Positions 36,274 to 44,330 of a stretch of 64,000 bases of DNA are shown piece by piece (within the stretch, counting starts at the first letter, position 1; every line of letters begins with the position of its first letter). The position numbers were made by a program, and so were the translations under genes. The DNA is from Acidobacteriota bacterium (GTDB taxonomy: Bacteria; Acidobacteriota; Holophagae; Acanthopleuribacterales; Acanthopleuribacteraceae), in NCBI GenBank assembly GCA_020637335.1, contig JACJWC010000019.1, positions 1-64,000 of the forward strand. Direction: 5' to 3'. The notes beneath the pieces were generated by a model, which worked only from the letters and a program-made list of their open reading frames with translations, was not told where the DNA came from and did no database searches.

Positions 36274-36947
36274 TGTCATCACCGGCCATCTCCACGCTTA
36301 AAATGATGTTGGCCAAAGATCTAGTGCGGGAAATGCGCTCCAAAGAGATCTTTTTGTCCAGCTTCCTGTTCTCGGTCATTCTTATGGCCGCCTTCCACTT
36401 CGCCTCTGCCGCCAACCGCATGCCGATCGAATACATCCCAACCACCGCCTTGTGGGTCTGTATTTTATTTAGTGGCACCTTGGGTTTGAACCGCACCCAT
36501 GCCTCTGAACTCAAAAACGGCTGCTTTCGTGCCCTAATGCTGGCACCCAAAGAAGCGGGCTGGATTTATTTGGCCAAAGTGACCAGCAATGCATTGCTTT
36601 TGGGTTTCACCCTGTGCCTGTTAGTGCCCATCCTCGTGCTCTTTTTTCAATTCAATCCCGGGTCCGCTTTGTTCCCGCTTTTGTTGAGCCTGATTCTGGG
36701 CATCCTCGGTTTTGTCGCTGTCGGAACGGTCATCGTTGCGGTAACCGCAAACACGCGAATGAGTGATATTCTTTTTCCCATCATTCAGCTCCCGCTTCAG
36801 GTCCCTGTCCTGATCGCGGGAACACAAGCCACCCAATTGTGTTTGGAAGGCAAAACCCCAACCGATTGGTGGCAATTTCTGGTTGCAATTAATGTGGTGT
36901 ACTTGAGTATCGGATTTTTGGTTTACGAATTTTTATTGGAGGAATGA
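36273..36947 (+). CDS. ccmB: Haem exporter membrane subunit CcmB
   Basis: A 224-residue protein with six predicted helices. The segment MLAKDLVREMRSKEIFLSSFLFSVILMAAF and the loop WVCILFSGTLGLNRTHASELKNGCFRALMLAPKE are characteristic of CcmB. It forms the CcmABCD complex with the products of the adjacent genes. The start ATG shares its first base with the ccmA stop. Confidence 0.92.
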   Translation: MSSPAISTLKMMLAKDLVREMRSKEIFLSSFLFSVILMAAFHFASAANRMPIEYIPTTALWVCILFSGTLGLNRTHASELKNGCFRALMLAPKEAGWIYLAKVTSNALLLGFTLCLLVPILVLFFQFNPGSALFPLLLSLILGILGFVAVGTVIVAVTANTRMSDILFPIIQLPLQVPVLIAGTQATQLCLEGKTPTDWWQFLVAINVVYLSIGFLVYEFLLEE

Positions 36948-36948
36948 C

Positions 36949-37656
36949 ATGACTGCCAGGAAACTGCTAATCCATGCAATCTTTTTGGCCCTGCTCATTG
37001 CGGTCATGGAATGTGCCATTCTGTGGGCTTTGGTGATTGCACCTGCCGACCGGGAACAGGGCGACGTTCAAAGAATCTTCTATTTCCATCTCGGCAGCAT
37101 TTGGCCGGCGTTTTTGGCCTTTTTCTATGTTTTGTACGGCTCCATCGCCTATTTAGTCACCCGAAAGCAGATTTTTGACCATCGGGCCTTTGTAGCCGGA
37201 CAGGTCGGTCTGGCGTTTGGTTCGCTGGTTTTGATAACGGGACCGATCTGGGCGAAACCGACTTGGGGCATCTGGTGGACCTGGGATGCACGGCTCACCT
37301 CCATGTTGGTTTTGTGGTTAATTTTTTTGGGCTACGTCATGCTGCGCGACTATATTGATGACGCTACAAAACGCGAGCGCCTGAGTGCGATCCTCGGTAT
37401 TGCCGGCGGGGTCATGGTGCCTTTTGTCTACCTTTCAACCCGGTGGTTTGAGACCCAACACCCCTCTCCGGTCATCATGGGCGATAAGGAGAGCGGGATA
37501 AAGGATCCGCAAATGGTTAATGCCCTTTTGCTGGCACTGGCCGCCTTTTCGCTTCTGGCCATTTATTTTTGGCGACGCGGTATTGAATTGGTCCACAGCG
37601 ATGCACGCTTACAAGCCTTGCGCAGACGAACATTGGATTTGGAGGAAAATGTATGA
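36949..37656 (+). CDS. ccmC: Haem handling protein CcmC
   Basis: A 235-residue membrane protein with six helices. The haem-binding tryptophan-rich loop is WGIWWTWDARLTS (about 103-115), flanked by periplasmic His in FYFHLGSIWP and TQHPSPV. It loads haem on CcmE. It begins one base after the ccmB stop; the gene stop overlaps ccmD. Confidence 0.94.
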   Translation: MTARKLLIHAIFLALLIAVMECAILWALVIAPADREQGDVQRIFYFHLGSIWPAFLAFFYVLYGSIAYLVTRKQIFDHRAFVAGQVGLAFGSLVLITGPIWAKPTWGIWWTWDARLTSMLVLWLIFLGYVMLRDYIDDATKRERLSAILGIAGGVMVPFVYLSTRWFETQHPSPVIMGDKESGIKDPQMVNALLLALAAFSLLAIYFWRRGIELVHSDARLQALRRRTLDLEENV

Positions 37657-37820
37657 AAAATCTCGGTTACCTGGCCAGTGCCTACACGGCCATTTGGTTG
37701 GTTCTCAGCTTTTTTCTGGCCAAGCTCTACATGAGAAACCAGAAATTGAACCGTGAAATCGACCAATTGGAAACACGCATCAAGGAATTGGAGAGCAAGC
37801 GAGGATCCGGCGCCGAATGA
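37653..37820 (+). CDS. ccmD: Small membrane subunit CcmD
   Basis: A 55-residue protein that starts in the ccmC stop (ATGA) after GGAGG at 37641-37645. One transmembrane helix (YTAIWLVLSFFLAKLYM) is followed by a charged coiled-coil tail (NREIDQLETRIKELESKRG), as in CcmD, which helps release haem-CcmE from CcmABC. The position directly after ccmC is the classical one. Confidence 0.85.
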   Translation: MKNLGYLASAYTAIWLVLSFFLAKLYMRNQKLNREIDQLETRIKELESKRGSGAE

Positions 37821-38584
37821 AGGTTTCCGTCTATTACGAGGTGATTGGAGAGGGCGCCAAGGCGATTCTGGTTTCACCGGGCTTAACCCAAACGTGTGCC
37901 AATTGGCGAACCCTGTGCCGCCAGAATCCCCAATACACCTGGGTCGTTTATGACCCGAGAGGTCAGGGCAAATCGCCTTTGGGCGAGCAGCCTTACCAAT
38001 TGGATGACCATGTGGAGGACCTGCTGGGCGTGCTGGACCAAACGGGTATCAAAAAGCCGCTCCTGGCTGGTTTTAGTCACGGCGGACGGGTATCCATTAG
38101 AGCGGTTACGACTTATCCGCATTTATTTGATCGACTTTTGTTGGTTTCGACCGCCACCCATGTGAGTCCTTGGCGCAAAGCGACTTTGCGGTCCTGGTAT
38201 GAGTGTTTGGTCTTGGGCGGGGTTGAAGGCTTGGCTTGGTGCTCGCTACCGACCATAGTGGGTCCCAAAATTCTCAATAAATTCGAGGACCCGGAATTTC
38301 TCGTAAAAGGTACGGTTCATCGCAATAACCGCGAAGGTCTATTGGCCATGTTTGAGGGCTTGAAAAACTATCCCAATGCGCTCGACGACTTGCCAAATAT
38401 CTCGCTACCGACCCTTTTCTTGCGCGGCGAGCAAGACCAGTTGGTGACGTTTGAGGATGAACGCAATATCGCCCGATTTGTCGCCAAAGCCGAATGGGCA
38501 AGCCATTCCGATTGTGGCCATACCGTTTCCCTAGAAGACAGCGAATGGTTTTTAGGTCAAATCCAACGCTTTTTCCCCGCTTGA
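37817..38584 (+). CDS. Alpha/beta hydrolase
   Basis: A 255-residue alpha/beta hydrolase. VSPGLTQTCANW forms the oxyanion loop, YDPRGQGKSP follows, GFSHGG (about 92-97) holds the nucleophile Ser, LRGEQDQLVTFED the acidic region and DCGHTVSLED the catalytic His. It has no signal peptide. Its start overlaps the ccmD stop (ATGA), so it is co-translated with the ccm genes although no role in cytochrome maturation is known for such enzymes. Substrate unknown. Confidence 0.88.
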   Translation: MKVSVYYEVIGEGAKAILVSPGLTQTCANWRTLCRQNPQYTWVVYDPRGQGKSPLGEQPYQLDDHVEDLLGVLDQTGIKKPLLAGFSHGGRVSIRAVTTYPHLFDRLLLVSTATHVSPWRKATLRSWYECLVLGGVEGLAWCSLPTIVGPKILNKFEDPEFLVKGTVHRNNREGLLAMFEGLKNYPNALDDLPNISLPTLFLRGEQDQLVTFEDERNIARFVAKAEWASHSDCGHTVSLEDSEWFLGQIQRFFPA

Positions 38585-38681
38585 TGTCTTTCACATTCAA
38601 GCCAACACCCTTCTTGGCCGAAATAGGAGGTGGGAAGCACAGATGCCTAAACGTGCAGCATGGCATCGGCGATTCGCGCTC

Positions 38682-38690
38682 TGCTATAAT
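38682..38690 (+). promoter_or_regulatory. Extended -10 promoter element before the TPR-cNMP gene
   Basis: TGCTATAAT (38682-38690) is a perfect -10 with the extended TGN element; the start codon is 27 bases further. The region 17 bases upstream has no good -35, which is usual for extended -10 promoters. Confidence 0.55.
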
Positions 38691-38716
38691 GGCGCAGTTC
38701 CTGCGAGGTGGACCCG

Positions 38717-40039
38717 GTGTCGTTTTGGAGTAAATTAACCGGAAAAAATAAAACTCCGGATCAATTGATTATGGAAGGCAACCTGAAAGGTGCCTTGAAG
38801 CTGATCATGGAGCAACTGCGCAACAAACCGGATGAACCGACGTTGTTGCTGAAATTGGCGGACCTTTATGTCCGTATGGGCGATACCAAAAATGCGCTAA
38901 AGGTTTATATTCGCATTGGCGATTACTTCGGCAAAAAAGGCTTTTTCAACAAATCGGTGGCCGCCTTCAAAAAAGCACTCAATCTGGACCCGGAAAACGA
39001 AGAATTGCTTCAGAAAATGACCGAGTTCAATGAAAAAGTGCCCAAGTACATGATTAATAGCACCTTCCTCCAGTCCTTGCGAACCGCTGTGGCCAATGAA
39101 GACCAAACCATGGTCGTTCCGGAGGGCGAGGACCTTGATGAAGCGGATCTTGCCTTGTCGGCCCTGCCCGAAGAAGAAACCGAGGGGGAAGAAGCACCAC
39201 GAGTGCGACGCGATCCGCCAACCACCATCGCCGACAACGAAGAGAAAGAGGAATTACCCTCCTGGGACCTGGATGCCGACGAAGCCGAAGCCTTATTTGC
39301 TGATATTGACATGGAGCTCGAAGAGCCCAGTCCAACCCCAAGCCCCATTGAGGAAAAATCAGAATCGATTGGCAACGCCAACCTCAACCTGGACAATGAT
39401 TTTTGGGACGAGGAAATCGAGTTCGATTTGGATGCAACCCTGAACGCCATGGAAGAAGCCGCTGAACAAGAGATGGCTGTGGCTGAAATCCCACCCGAAC
39501 CGCAAGAGCCCGCTGGGGTCGTTTTTAAAATCCAGGAAAATGCCATAGAGGAAGAAGCGGATGACGACGATCCAATGTTCAACACGTTTGACGACGCCAT
39601 CGATTCGCTTTTCCGACCTAAAAAAAACGGTGACGCGAGCCATGTCATTGAAAACAAAAAACATTGGCCGATTTTCCGCACCCTTCCCAAGGATGCCCTG
39701 GTCGAATTAATCATGGCCCTGGAAACCAAAAATTTTGCGCAAGGCCAAGTCATTTGTCGTCAGGGCGAGCGCAGTTCTGAAATGTTCTTAATCACTGAGG
39801 GCAAAGTCCAAATTCTGATGAAGCAAGATGCCAAGATCTATAAGCTTGCCACCTTGGGCAGCGGCGATTTTTTTGGTGAAGGCGCTATGTTAACCTCACA
39901 ACCGCGCAACGCCAGCGTGCTTGCCCTGGAAGACACTGAGGTTTTAATATTAAAACAGGACCAGTTCCAGAATCTGGTCAACTCTCACCCAGAAATACAC
40001 GAAATTGTTGAATCCATTTGGATCACCCGTTCGCAGTGA
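38717..40039 (+). CDS. TPR protein with C-terminal cyclic-nucleotide-binding domain
   Basis: A 440-residue cytoplasmic protein. GTG 38717 is preferred to GTG 38708 because GAGGTGG (38705-38711) is then at proper distance. Residues about 18-110 are TPR-like repeats (LLLKLADLYVRMGDTKNALKVY, FNKSVAAFKKALNLDPENEELL). Residues 130-290 form a very acidic, low-complexity linker. Residues about 310-430 are a cNMP-binding domain (FAQGQVICRQGERSSEMFLI, then FFGEGAMLTSQPRNASVLA, the phosphate-binding cassette with the conserved Arg). There is no DNA-binding or catalytic domain, so it probably senses a cyclic nucleotide and changes protein contacts. Confidence 0.9.
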   Translation: MSFWSKLTGKNKTPDQLIMEGNLKGALKLIMEQLRNKPDEPTLLLKLADLYVRMGDTKNALKVYIRIGDYFGKKGFFNKSVAAFKKALNLDPENEELLQKMTEFNEKVPKYMINSTFLQSLRTAVANEDQTMVVPEGEDLDEADLALSALPEEETEGEEAPRVRRDPPTTIADNEEKEELPSWDLDADEAEALFADIDMELEEPSPTPSPIEEKSESIGNANLNLDNDFWDEEIEFDLDATLNAMEEAAEQEMAVAEIPPEPQEPAGVVFKIQENAIEEEADDDDPMFNTFDDAIDSLFRPKKNGDASHVIENKKHWPIFRTLPKDALVELIMALETKNFAQGQVICRQGERSSEMFLITEGKVQILMKQDAKIYKLATLGSGDFFGEGAMLTSQPRNASVLALEDTEVLILKQDQFQNLVNSHPEIHEIVESIWITRSQ

Positions 40040-40062
40040 GCCAGTGGCAGGATGAAAGGACT

Positions 40063-40575
40063 ATGAGAGAAATAGTTGTCTTTGGGGACCCTGTCCTCAC
40101 CCAAAAAACCAAAACGGTCACCATCTTCGATGCCGATCTGACCCGACTGGTTGCCGAGATGCACCAAACCATGATCAAAGCCCACGGCGTAGGGTTGGCC
40201 GCGCCGCAAATCGGGGTGGCGCAAGCCATTTGCATTGTGGACACCACGGTCGGTGAAGACCCGGACCAACTGGTCATTATGATTAACCCGCAGATCCTGG
40301 AATCGTCGGGTATCCAAAAAGACGAAGAGGGCTGTCTCAGTTTCCCCGATATAACCACGGTGGTCGAGCGACCCGAAAAAGTCAAAATCAAGGCCCAAAA
40401 CCTGGCAGGTGCCTGGTTTGAAAAAGAGGCCGAAGGATTTTTGGCTCGCGCGATCTGTCATGAAATTGACCATTTAAACGGGGTCTTGATGACGGACCGC
40501 GTCTCCAAACTCAAACGCGAAATCATCAAGAAGAAAGTGGTTAAACGCCAAAAAGCGGGAACCTGGCATACATGA
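40063..40575 (+). CDS. def: Peptide deformylase
   Basis: A 170-residue metalloprotease that removes the formyl group from new proteins. All three motifs are present: GVGLAAPQIG, EGCLSFP with the metal-binding Cys, and HEIDHLNG with two His ligands and the catalytic Glu. ATG 40063 follows AAAGGA. The stop overlaps fmt by 4 bases, the usual def-fmt arrangement. Confidence 0.96.
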   Translation: MREIVVFGDPVLTQKTKTVTIFDADLTRLVAEMHQTMIKAHGVGLAAPQIGVAQAICIVDTTVGEDPDQLVIMINPQILESSGIQKDEEGCLSFPDITTVVERPEKVKIKAQNLAGAWFEKEAEGFLARAICHEIDHLNGVLMTDRVSKLKREIIKKKVVKRQKAGTWHT

Positions 40576-41510
40576 AAATCGCCTTCATGGGCACGCCCGA
40601 ATTCGCGGTGCCCAGCTTAAAAGCGCTCGCAGCCCATTTCTCAATTGCGGGTGTCTTTTGTCAACCCGATCGACCCAAAGGTCGATCCGGTCAACCCAGC
40701 GCTTGCCCGGTAAAACAGGCCGCCCTGATGTTGGACCTGCCTGTTTTTCAACCGGCGCGCGCCAGTGCGCCTGAGGTCATCCAATGGGTTCTCAGCGAAG
40801 AAATCGATTGGCTAGTCGTTGCGGCTTATGGCCAGATCTTGTCCCAGGCCCTGCTGGATGCGCCGCGTTTGGGCTGCGTCAATGTGCACGCATCCCTGCT
40901 CCCGCGCTGGCGCGGTGCCTCGCCCATCCACCACGTCCTCTTACACGGCGAAAGCGAAACCGGTATCAGCCTCATGGGCATGGTTCAAAAACTGGACGCA
41001 GGACCCGTTTACGTGCAAGCCAAACTTTCGGTGGGTAAAGGTGAAGGTCGCAGTGCCCTTGAATCGCGTCTGGCGGAATTGGGGGCAAATCTTCTGGTCG
41101 AGCACTTACCGAATCTGCACACCATCAACCCGCAAATCCAAGACGAATCGCAGGTCACCTACGCGCCAATCATCAAAAAAGCGATGGGCAATTTGGATTG
41201 GAACACATCTGCAACGGAGCTGTGCCATCAAATCCGAGCCTTTGAGGGCTGGCCCGGCGTTTGGGCCACCTTTCGCGACCAAGCCATTCGCATCGATCAG
41301 GCAGAAGCCATAGCGACCCACGACTCGGGCAGTGCGGGCCACTTCCTCTTGGAACCTAAAAAAGAGCTTTTGGTTCGCTGCGCAAACCAATCCGCGCTGC
41401 GTATCCTCAAACTCCAGCCGGCCGCCAAGAAACTGCTCACGGCCCGCGATTTTATTAATGGTTTTCGCCCGCAGGCCGATGAACCATGGAGTAATGGCAA
41501 CCTGCAATAA
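40572..41510 (+). CDS. fmt: Methionyl-tRNA formyltransferase
   Basis: A 312-residue enzyme that formylates initiator Met-tRNA with 10-formyl-tetrahydrofolate. The start MKIAFMGTPEFAVPSL, the catalytic motif VNVHASLLPRWRGASPI (Asn, His) and MVQKLDAGPVY with the catalytic Asp are intact. The C-terminal OB-fold domain (about 205-312) contacts the tRNA. It is translationally coupled to def (ATGA). Confidence 0.96.
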   Translation: MKIAFMGTPEFAVPSLKALAAHFSIAGVFCQPDRPKGRSGQPSACPVKQAALMLDLPVFQPARASAPEVIQWVLSEEIDWLVVAAYGQILSQALLDAPRLGCVNVHASLLPRWRGASPIHHVLLHGESETGISLMGMVQKLDAGPVYVQAKLSVGKGEGRSALESRLAELGANLLVEHLPNLHTINPQIQDESQVTYAPIIKKAMGNLDWNTSATELCHQIRAFEGWPGVWATFRDQAIRIDQAEAIATHDSGSAGHFLLEPKKELLVRCANQSALRILKLQPAAKKLLTARDFINGFRPQADEPWSNGNLQ

Positions 41511-41584
41511 ATTTTTAATTGGGATTCAACCTTTTCTTTTTTGGTTTGTCTCTACTAGCGATGATGGTCCGAGGTTTCTCCCCC

Positions 41585-42184
41585 ATGGCTGTTGACAAAC
41601 ATCAGGTAATGGCAGCTTCCACGATGGTTGAACCAGACGTGGGGGAGGACCAAACCCACATTTCGGCCTTTCTCGCTGGAGATGAGGCCGCCTTTAACCA
41701 ACTCGTGCTTAAATATCGGAAACCCGTTTATGCCGTTGCTTATCGATTCACCCAAAATCACGAAGAGGCCGACGATTTGGCCCAGGAAACCTTCCTGCGC
41801 GCCTATCAGTCCCTGGTTCATTTTCGCGGAGACAGTTCACTCAAAACCTGGCTTTTGCGCATCGTCTCCAACCTCAGTCTCAACCACCTCAAATCCGGTC
41901 GCATCAGCAAAGACAGCGGCGGGGAGCCCGAAGAACACGCATTGGCTGCTGATCCTACGGGACTCAACCAAATACTCGAAGACGAAGAACGCTTGGCTTT
42001 GCGAAAAGCCATCGCGAAACTGCCGCCCAAGCAGAAGGAAACCTTGATGCTCAAAACTTTTCAAGATTTAACCTGTGAACAAGTGGCCGAAATCATGCAA
42101 TGTTCCATCGGGACCGTAAAGGCCAATCTTTTTAACGCGGTCCAAAAATTGAAAAACATGTTAGGTGAGGCGCGACATGGATAA
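41585..42184 (+). CDS. ECF-type sigma-70 family factor
   Basis: A 199-residue sigma factor with only regions 2 and 4. Region 2 is seen at FNQLVLKYRKPVYAVAYRFTQNHEEADDLAQETFLRAY (about residues 35-72; key part EEADDLAQETFLRAY). Region 4 is at LPPKQKETLMLKTFQDLTCEQVAEIMQCSIGTVKANLFNA (key part LTCEQVAEIM). ATG 41585 is the most likely start, but ATG 41609 and 41624 are possible and precede the first conserved residues. The last 8 bases overlap the anti-sigma gene. It should direct transcription of an envelope-stress or similar regulon. Confidence 0.92.
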   Translation: MAVDKHQVMAASTMVEPDVGEDQTHISAFLAGDEAAFNQLVLKYRKPVYAVAYRFTQNHEEADDLAQETFLRAYQSLVHFRGDSSLKTWLLRIVSNLSLNHLKSGRISKDSGGEPEEHALAADPTGLNQILEDEERLALRKAIAKLPPKQKETLMLKTFQDLTCEQVAEIMQCSIGTVKANLFNAVQKLKNMLGEARHG

Positions 42185-42656
42185 ACACCAATTTGAAGCC
42201 TGGCTTGAAAATCCAACGGAAACCGACGGTGACCCCGAACTGCTCGCCATCATGAACCAGCTCGAGGACTTGGATCATCCCGATCCCGGCGTTGCTTATT
42301 GGAACCATTTCCAAGCGCGCCTCCAACAAAAGATTGAGACTCGCGGTTTGAAGCCGACCCGACGCCATTGGCGCTCCTGGCTGACTTGGGGTGGGTTTTC
42401 GCTGGTCACAGCTGCACTCGTGTTTTTGGTTTGGATGCCGCGCTCATCTGCAGATCCCCTCACCCAACTGGACACTGAAGCTTTGCAGTTTTTGGAGTCC
42501 ATTTACGGTCAGCCCGAGCTGAGCCAGGCACCTGCGACCGATTTGGAAGACTATGAATCCTGGTTGGAATTACTCGAACCCGACCCCAGTCAGGACCTTT
42601 ACAATCTGGACTCCGAGGAGACCCAATTACTCCTTGATGCCTATCAGGAGGGCTGA
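42177..42656 (+). CDS. Putative anti-sigma factor, single-pass membrane protein
   Basis: A 159-residue protein. It has a cytoplasmic N-terminal helical part (1-60) that would hold the sigma factor, one transmembrane helix (WLTWGGFSLVTAALVFLVWM, about 66-85), and an acidic periplasmic tail. No zinc-binding HxxxCxxC motif is present, so it is not a ZAS-type anti-sigma. Its function is inferred from overlapping translation with the upstream sigma gene. RBS GTGAGG at 42165-42170. Confidence 0.8.
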   Translation: MDKHQFEAWLENPTETDGDPELLAIMNQLEDLDHPDPGVAYWNHFQARLQQKIETRGLKPTRRHWRSWLTWGGFSLVTAALVFLVWMPRSSADPLTQLDTEALQFLESIYGQPELSQAPATDLEDYESWLELLEPDPSQDLYNLDSEETQLLLDAYQEG

Positions 42657-42657
42657 A

Positions 42658-43134
42658 ATGCAATTCCTCATCCTTTTGTGCCTGGGCCCCATGTTTTGGG
42701 CCCAAGAAACCCCGTTCGAAGAAGCCAAAGACACGATTCGCTTTATCCGCTTGGCTGAAACCAAAAAGAACCTGGACTTAAGCGAGGACAAATTGCTGAA
42801 GCTCAACGAACGGCTGGACAGTTATGAAGATCGTAAGTTCGATTTAATTCGTCAGGAAAATCAGTTGAAACAGCGTATCAGCCATCAAGAGGTCGCAAAA
42901 GGTGAAGAGGCAAAAGTGCTGGAAACTTACCGCAGCCTGCGCGAGGCAATCCATACCAACGAAATGAACCTTCTGGCCGATGTGCAAAAAATATTAACAC
43001 CCCAAGAAAGCCTGGCCTTTTTTGTGTTTTACGAACAGTTCCAGCGGGAGATTTTCCAAAAAATTCGCCGGATTCAGGATCGGCGCAATCAGAATCAACC
43101 CGTTCGCCGCATGCGCAACAACCCCAGACAATAA
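42658..43134 (+). CDS. Periplasmic Spy/CpxP-like helical protein
   Basis: A 158-residue protein with a signal peptide (MQFLILLCLGPMFWA) and a nearly all-helical, highly charged body. The segment DVQKILTPQESLAFFVFYEQF has the LTxxQ-type motif of Spy/CpxP/CnrX-like sensors, and LAETKKNLDLSEDKLLKLNERL is a matching first helix. Such proteins act as periplasmic chaperones or stress and metal sensors. It lies one base after the putative anti-sigma gene with AGGAGGG as RBS, so it likely feeds signals to that sigma/anti-sigma pair. Confidence 0.82.
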   Translation: MQFLILLCLGPMFWAQETPFEEAKDTIRFIRLAETKKNLDLSEDKLLKLNERLDSYEDRKFDLIRQENQLKQRISHQEVAKGEEAKVLETYRSLREAIHTNEMNLLADVQKILTPQESLAFFVFYEQFQREIFQKIRRIQDRRNQNQPVRRMRNNPRQ

Positions 43135-43265
43135 AATTTTTTTACAGATTATGCGATTTAGTCGGCAAACAAACCGGCCCGAAATTTATCTGATTCGTGG
43201 AAAAATTCGCTAATTGAATTGACCCGCTGGCCCGATAGGCACATTAAATCTCGTAGGAGTATAAG

Positions 43266-44330
43266 GTGCCCGGCAGACCCGAACGGTCCCAACTCGAGCC
43301 AGCAGCCCAGCCAACCGGTTTTGCGGATGGCGATTTGGCCCTGGCCGTCATCAACCAATTGCCAACAGGCGCTTTGGTATATGACGCCAATGGGAACGTG
43401 CTCTTTGCCAACCAAAAAGCCGAACGCATCCTGAAATTCCGATCCGGTGGTCACTTCCATGTGCATGACCTGTTTGGGAATTGGCCCCACGTCATGACAG
43501 AGGATGCGCCAGAACGGCCCGGCTCGGCCCTGGTACAACGGCGTGGTCGCAAGACCGGACCCGAGCAATGGATCGGCTTTCGAACCCAAGGTCTAAACGA
43601 GCCATTTGCCGATGCCCACCTCGTCCTTTTTCAGGATGTGACCCAACCCAAACTGGCCCAGGCTGAGCGCGAGCTGGATCTATGCCTGGGCTCCATCGAA
43701 AAAGTGTTACCCAGCCTTGCACACGAGCTGAAAAACCCGCTATCCAGCGCATACACCCTGTTGGAATTGCTGTTGGAGGACAACCCACGGCCCGACCAAA
43801 AACTGGATCTGGAAGCCATCCTCGCAGAGTTAAAACACATGAACCGCATCCTGGAACACCGCGGGTTATCCATGCCTCCCTACCTCGAAGAACCGACGGA
43901 TTTGGCCCAGGAACTCAAGCCCTTCTGCGATCGATGGCACAAGAAATTGGAACATCACGGCATTGCTTTTTCTGGCCAATTTGCCCCTACTTTGGAGACA
44001 CACATCAATCCCGAATGGCTGCTTTCATTAGTGGAGAACCTGTTGCTCAACGCGCTGCAAGCCAGTAAGTCGGGGAGTTCGATCCGGTTCCAGATTGGGT
44101 CAAATTCAGATGCGCTAAACGTTTTGGTGGAAGACGAAGGCTGCGGCATGGATGAAGACGTCTTAAAACGGGCGACGACGCCATTTTTCTCAACCAAAGC
44201 GCATGGCTCCGGAATCGGCTTAGCCTTGGTCCAGGCGCGTGTGCGCAAAATTGGGGGTCAGCTCTCCATCCAAAGCGAGAAAGGCGCGGGAACTTCGATC
44301 CAATTCACGATAAAAGGTCAGCCATCATGA
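43266..44330 (+). CDS. PAS-containing sensor histidine kinase
   Basis: A 354-residue soluble histidine kinase. A PAS domain (about 25-128, NQLPTGALVYDANGNVLFANQKAERIL shortened to LVYDANGNVLFANQ) precedes the H-box LAHELKNPLSSAY with His153. It has an N-box (LLLNALQAS), G1 (VEDEGCGMDED) and G2 (GSGIGLALVQ). It lacks transmembrane segments, so it senses an internal signal. GTG start with AGGAG 6 bases upstream. The stop overlaps the response regulator start by 4 bases. Confidence 0.93.
   Translation: MPGRPERSQLEPAAQPTGFADGDLALAVINQLPTGALVYDANGNVLFANQKAERILKFRSGGHFHVHDLFGNWPHVMTEDAPERPGSALVQRRGRKTGPEQWIGFRTQGLNEPFADAHLVLFQDVTQPKLAQAERELDLCLGSIEKVLPSLAHELKNPLSSAYTLLELLLEDNPRPDQKLDLEAILAELKHMNRILEHRGLSMPPYLEEPTDLAQELKPFCDRWHKKLEHHGIAFSGQFAPTLETHINPEWLLSLVENLLLNALQASKSGSSIRFQIGSNSDALNVLVEDEGCGMDEDVLKRATTPFFSTKAHGSGIGLALVQARVRKIGGQLSIQSEKGAGTSIQFTIKGQPS

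Noticed and set aside
39010..39753. A 247-codon minus-strand frame opposite the TPR-cNMP gene
   Set aside because: It is Ser-rich because it is antisense to the acidic Glu/Asp linker; no own start signals.
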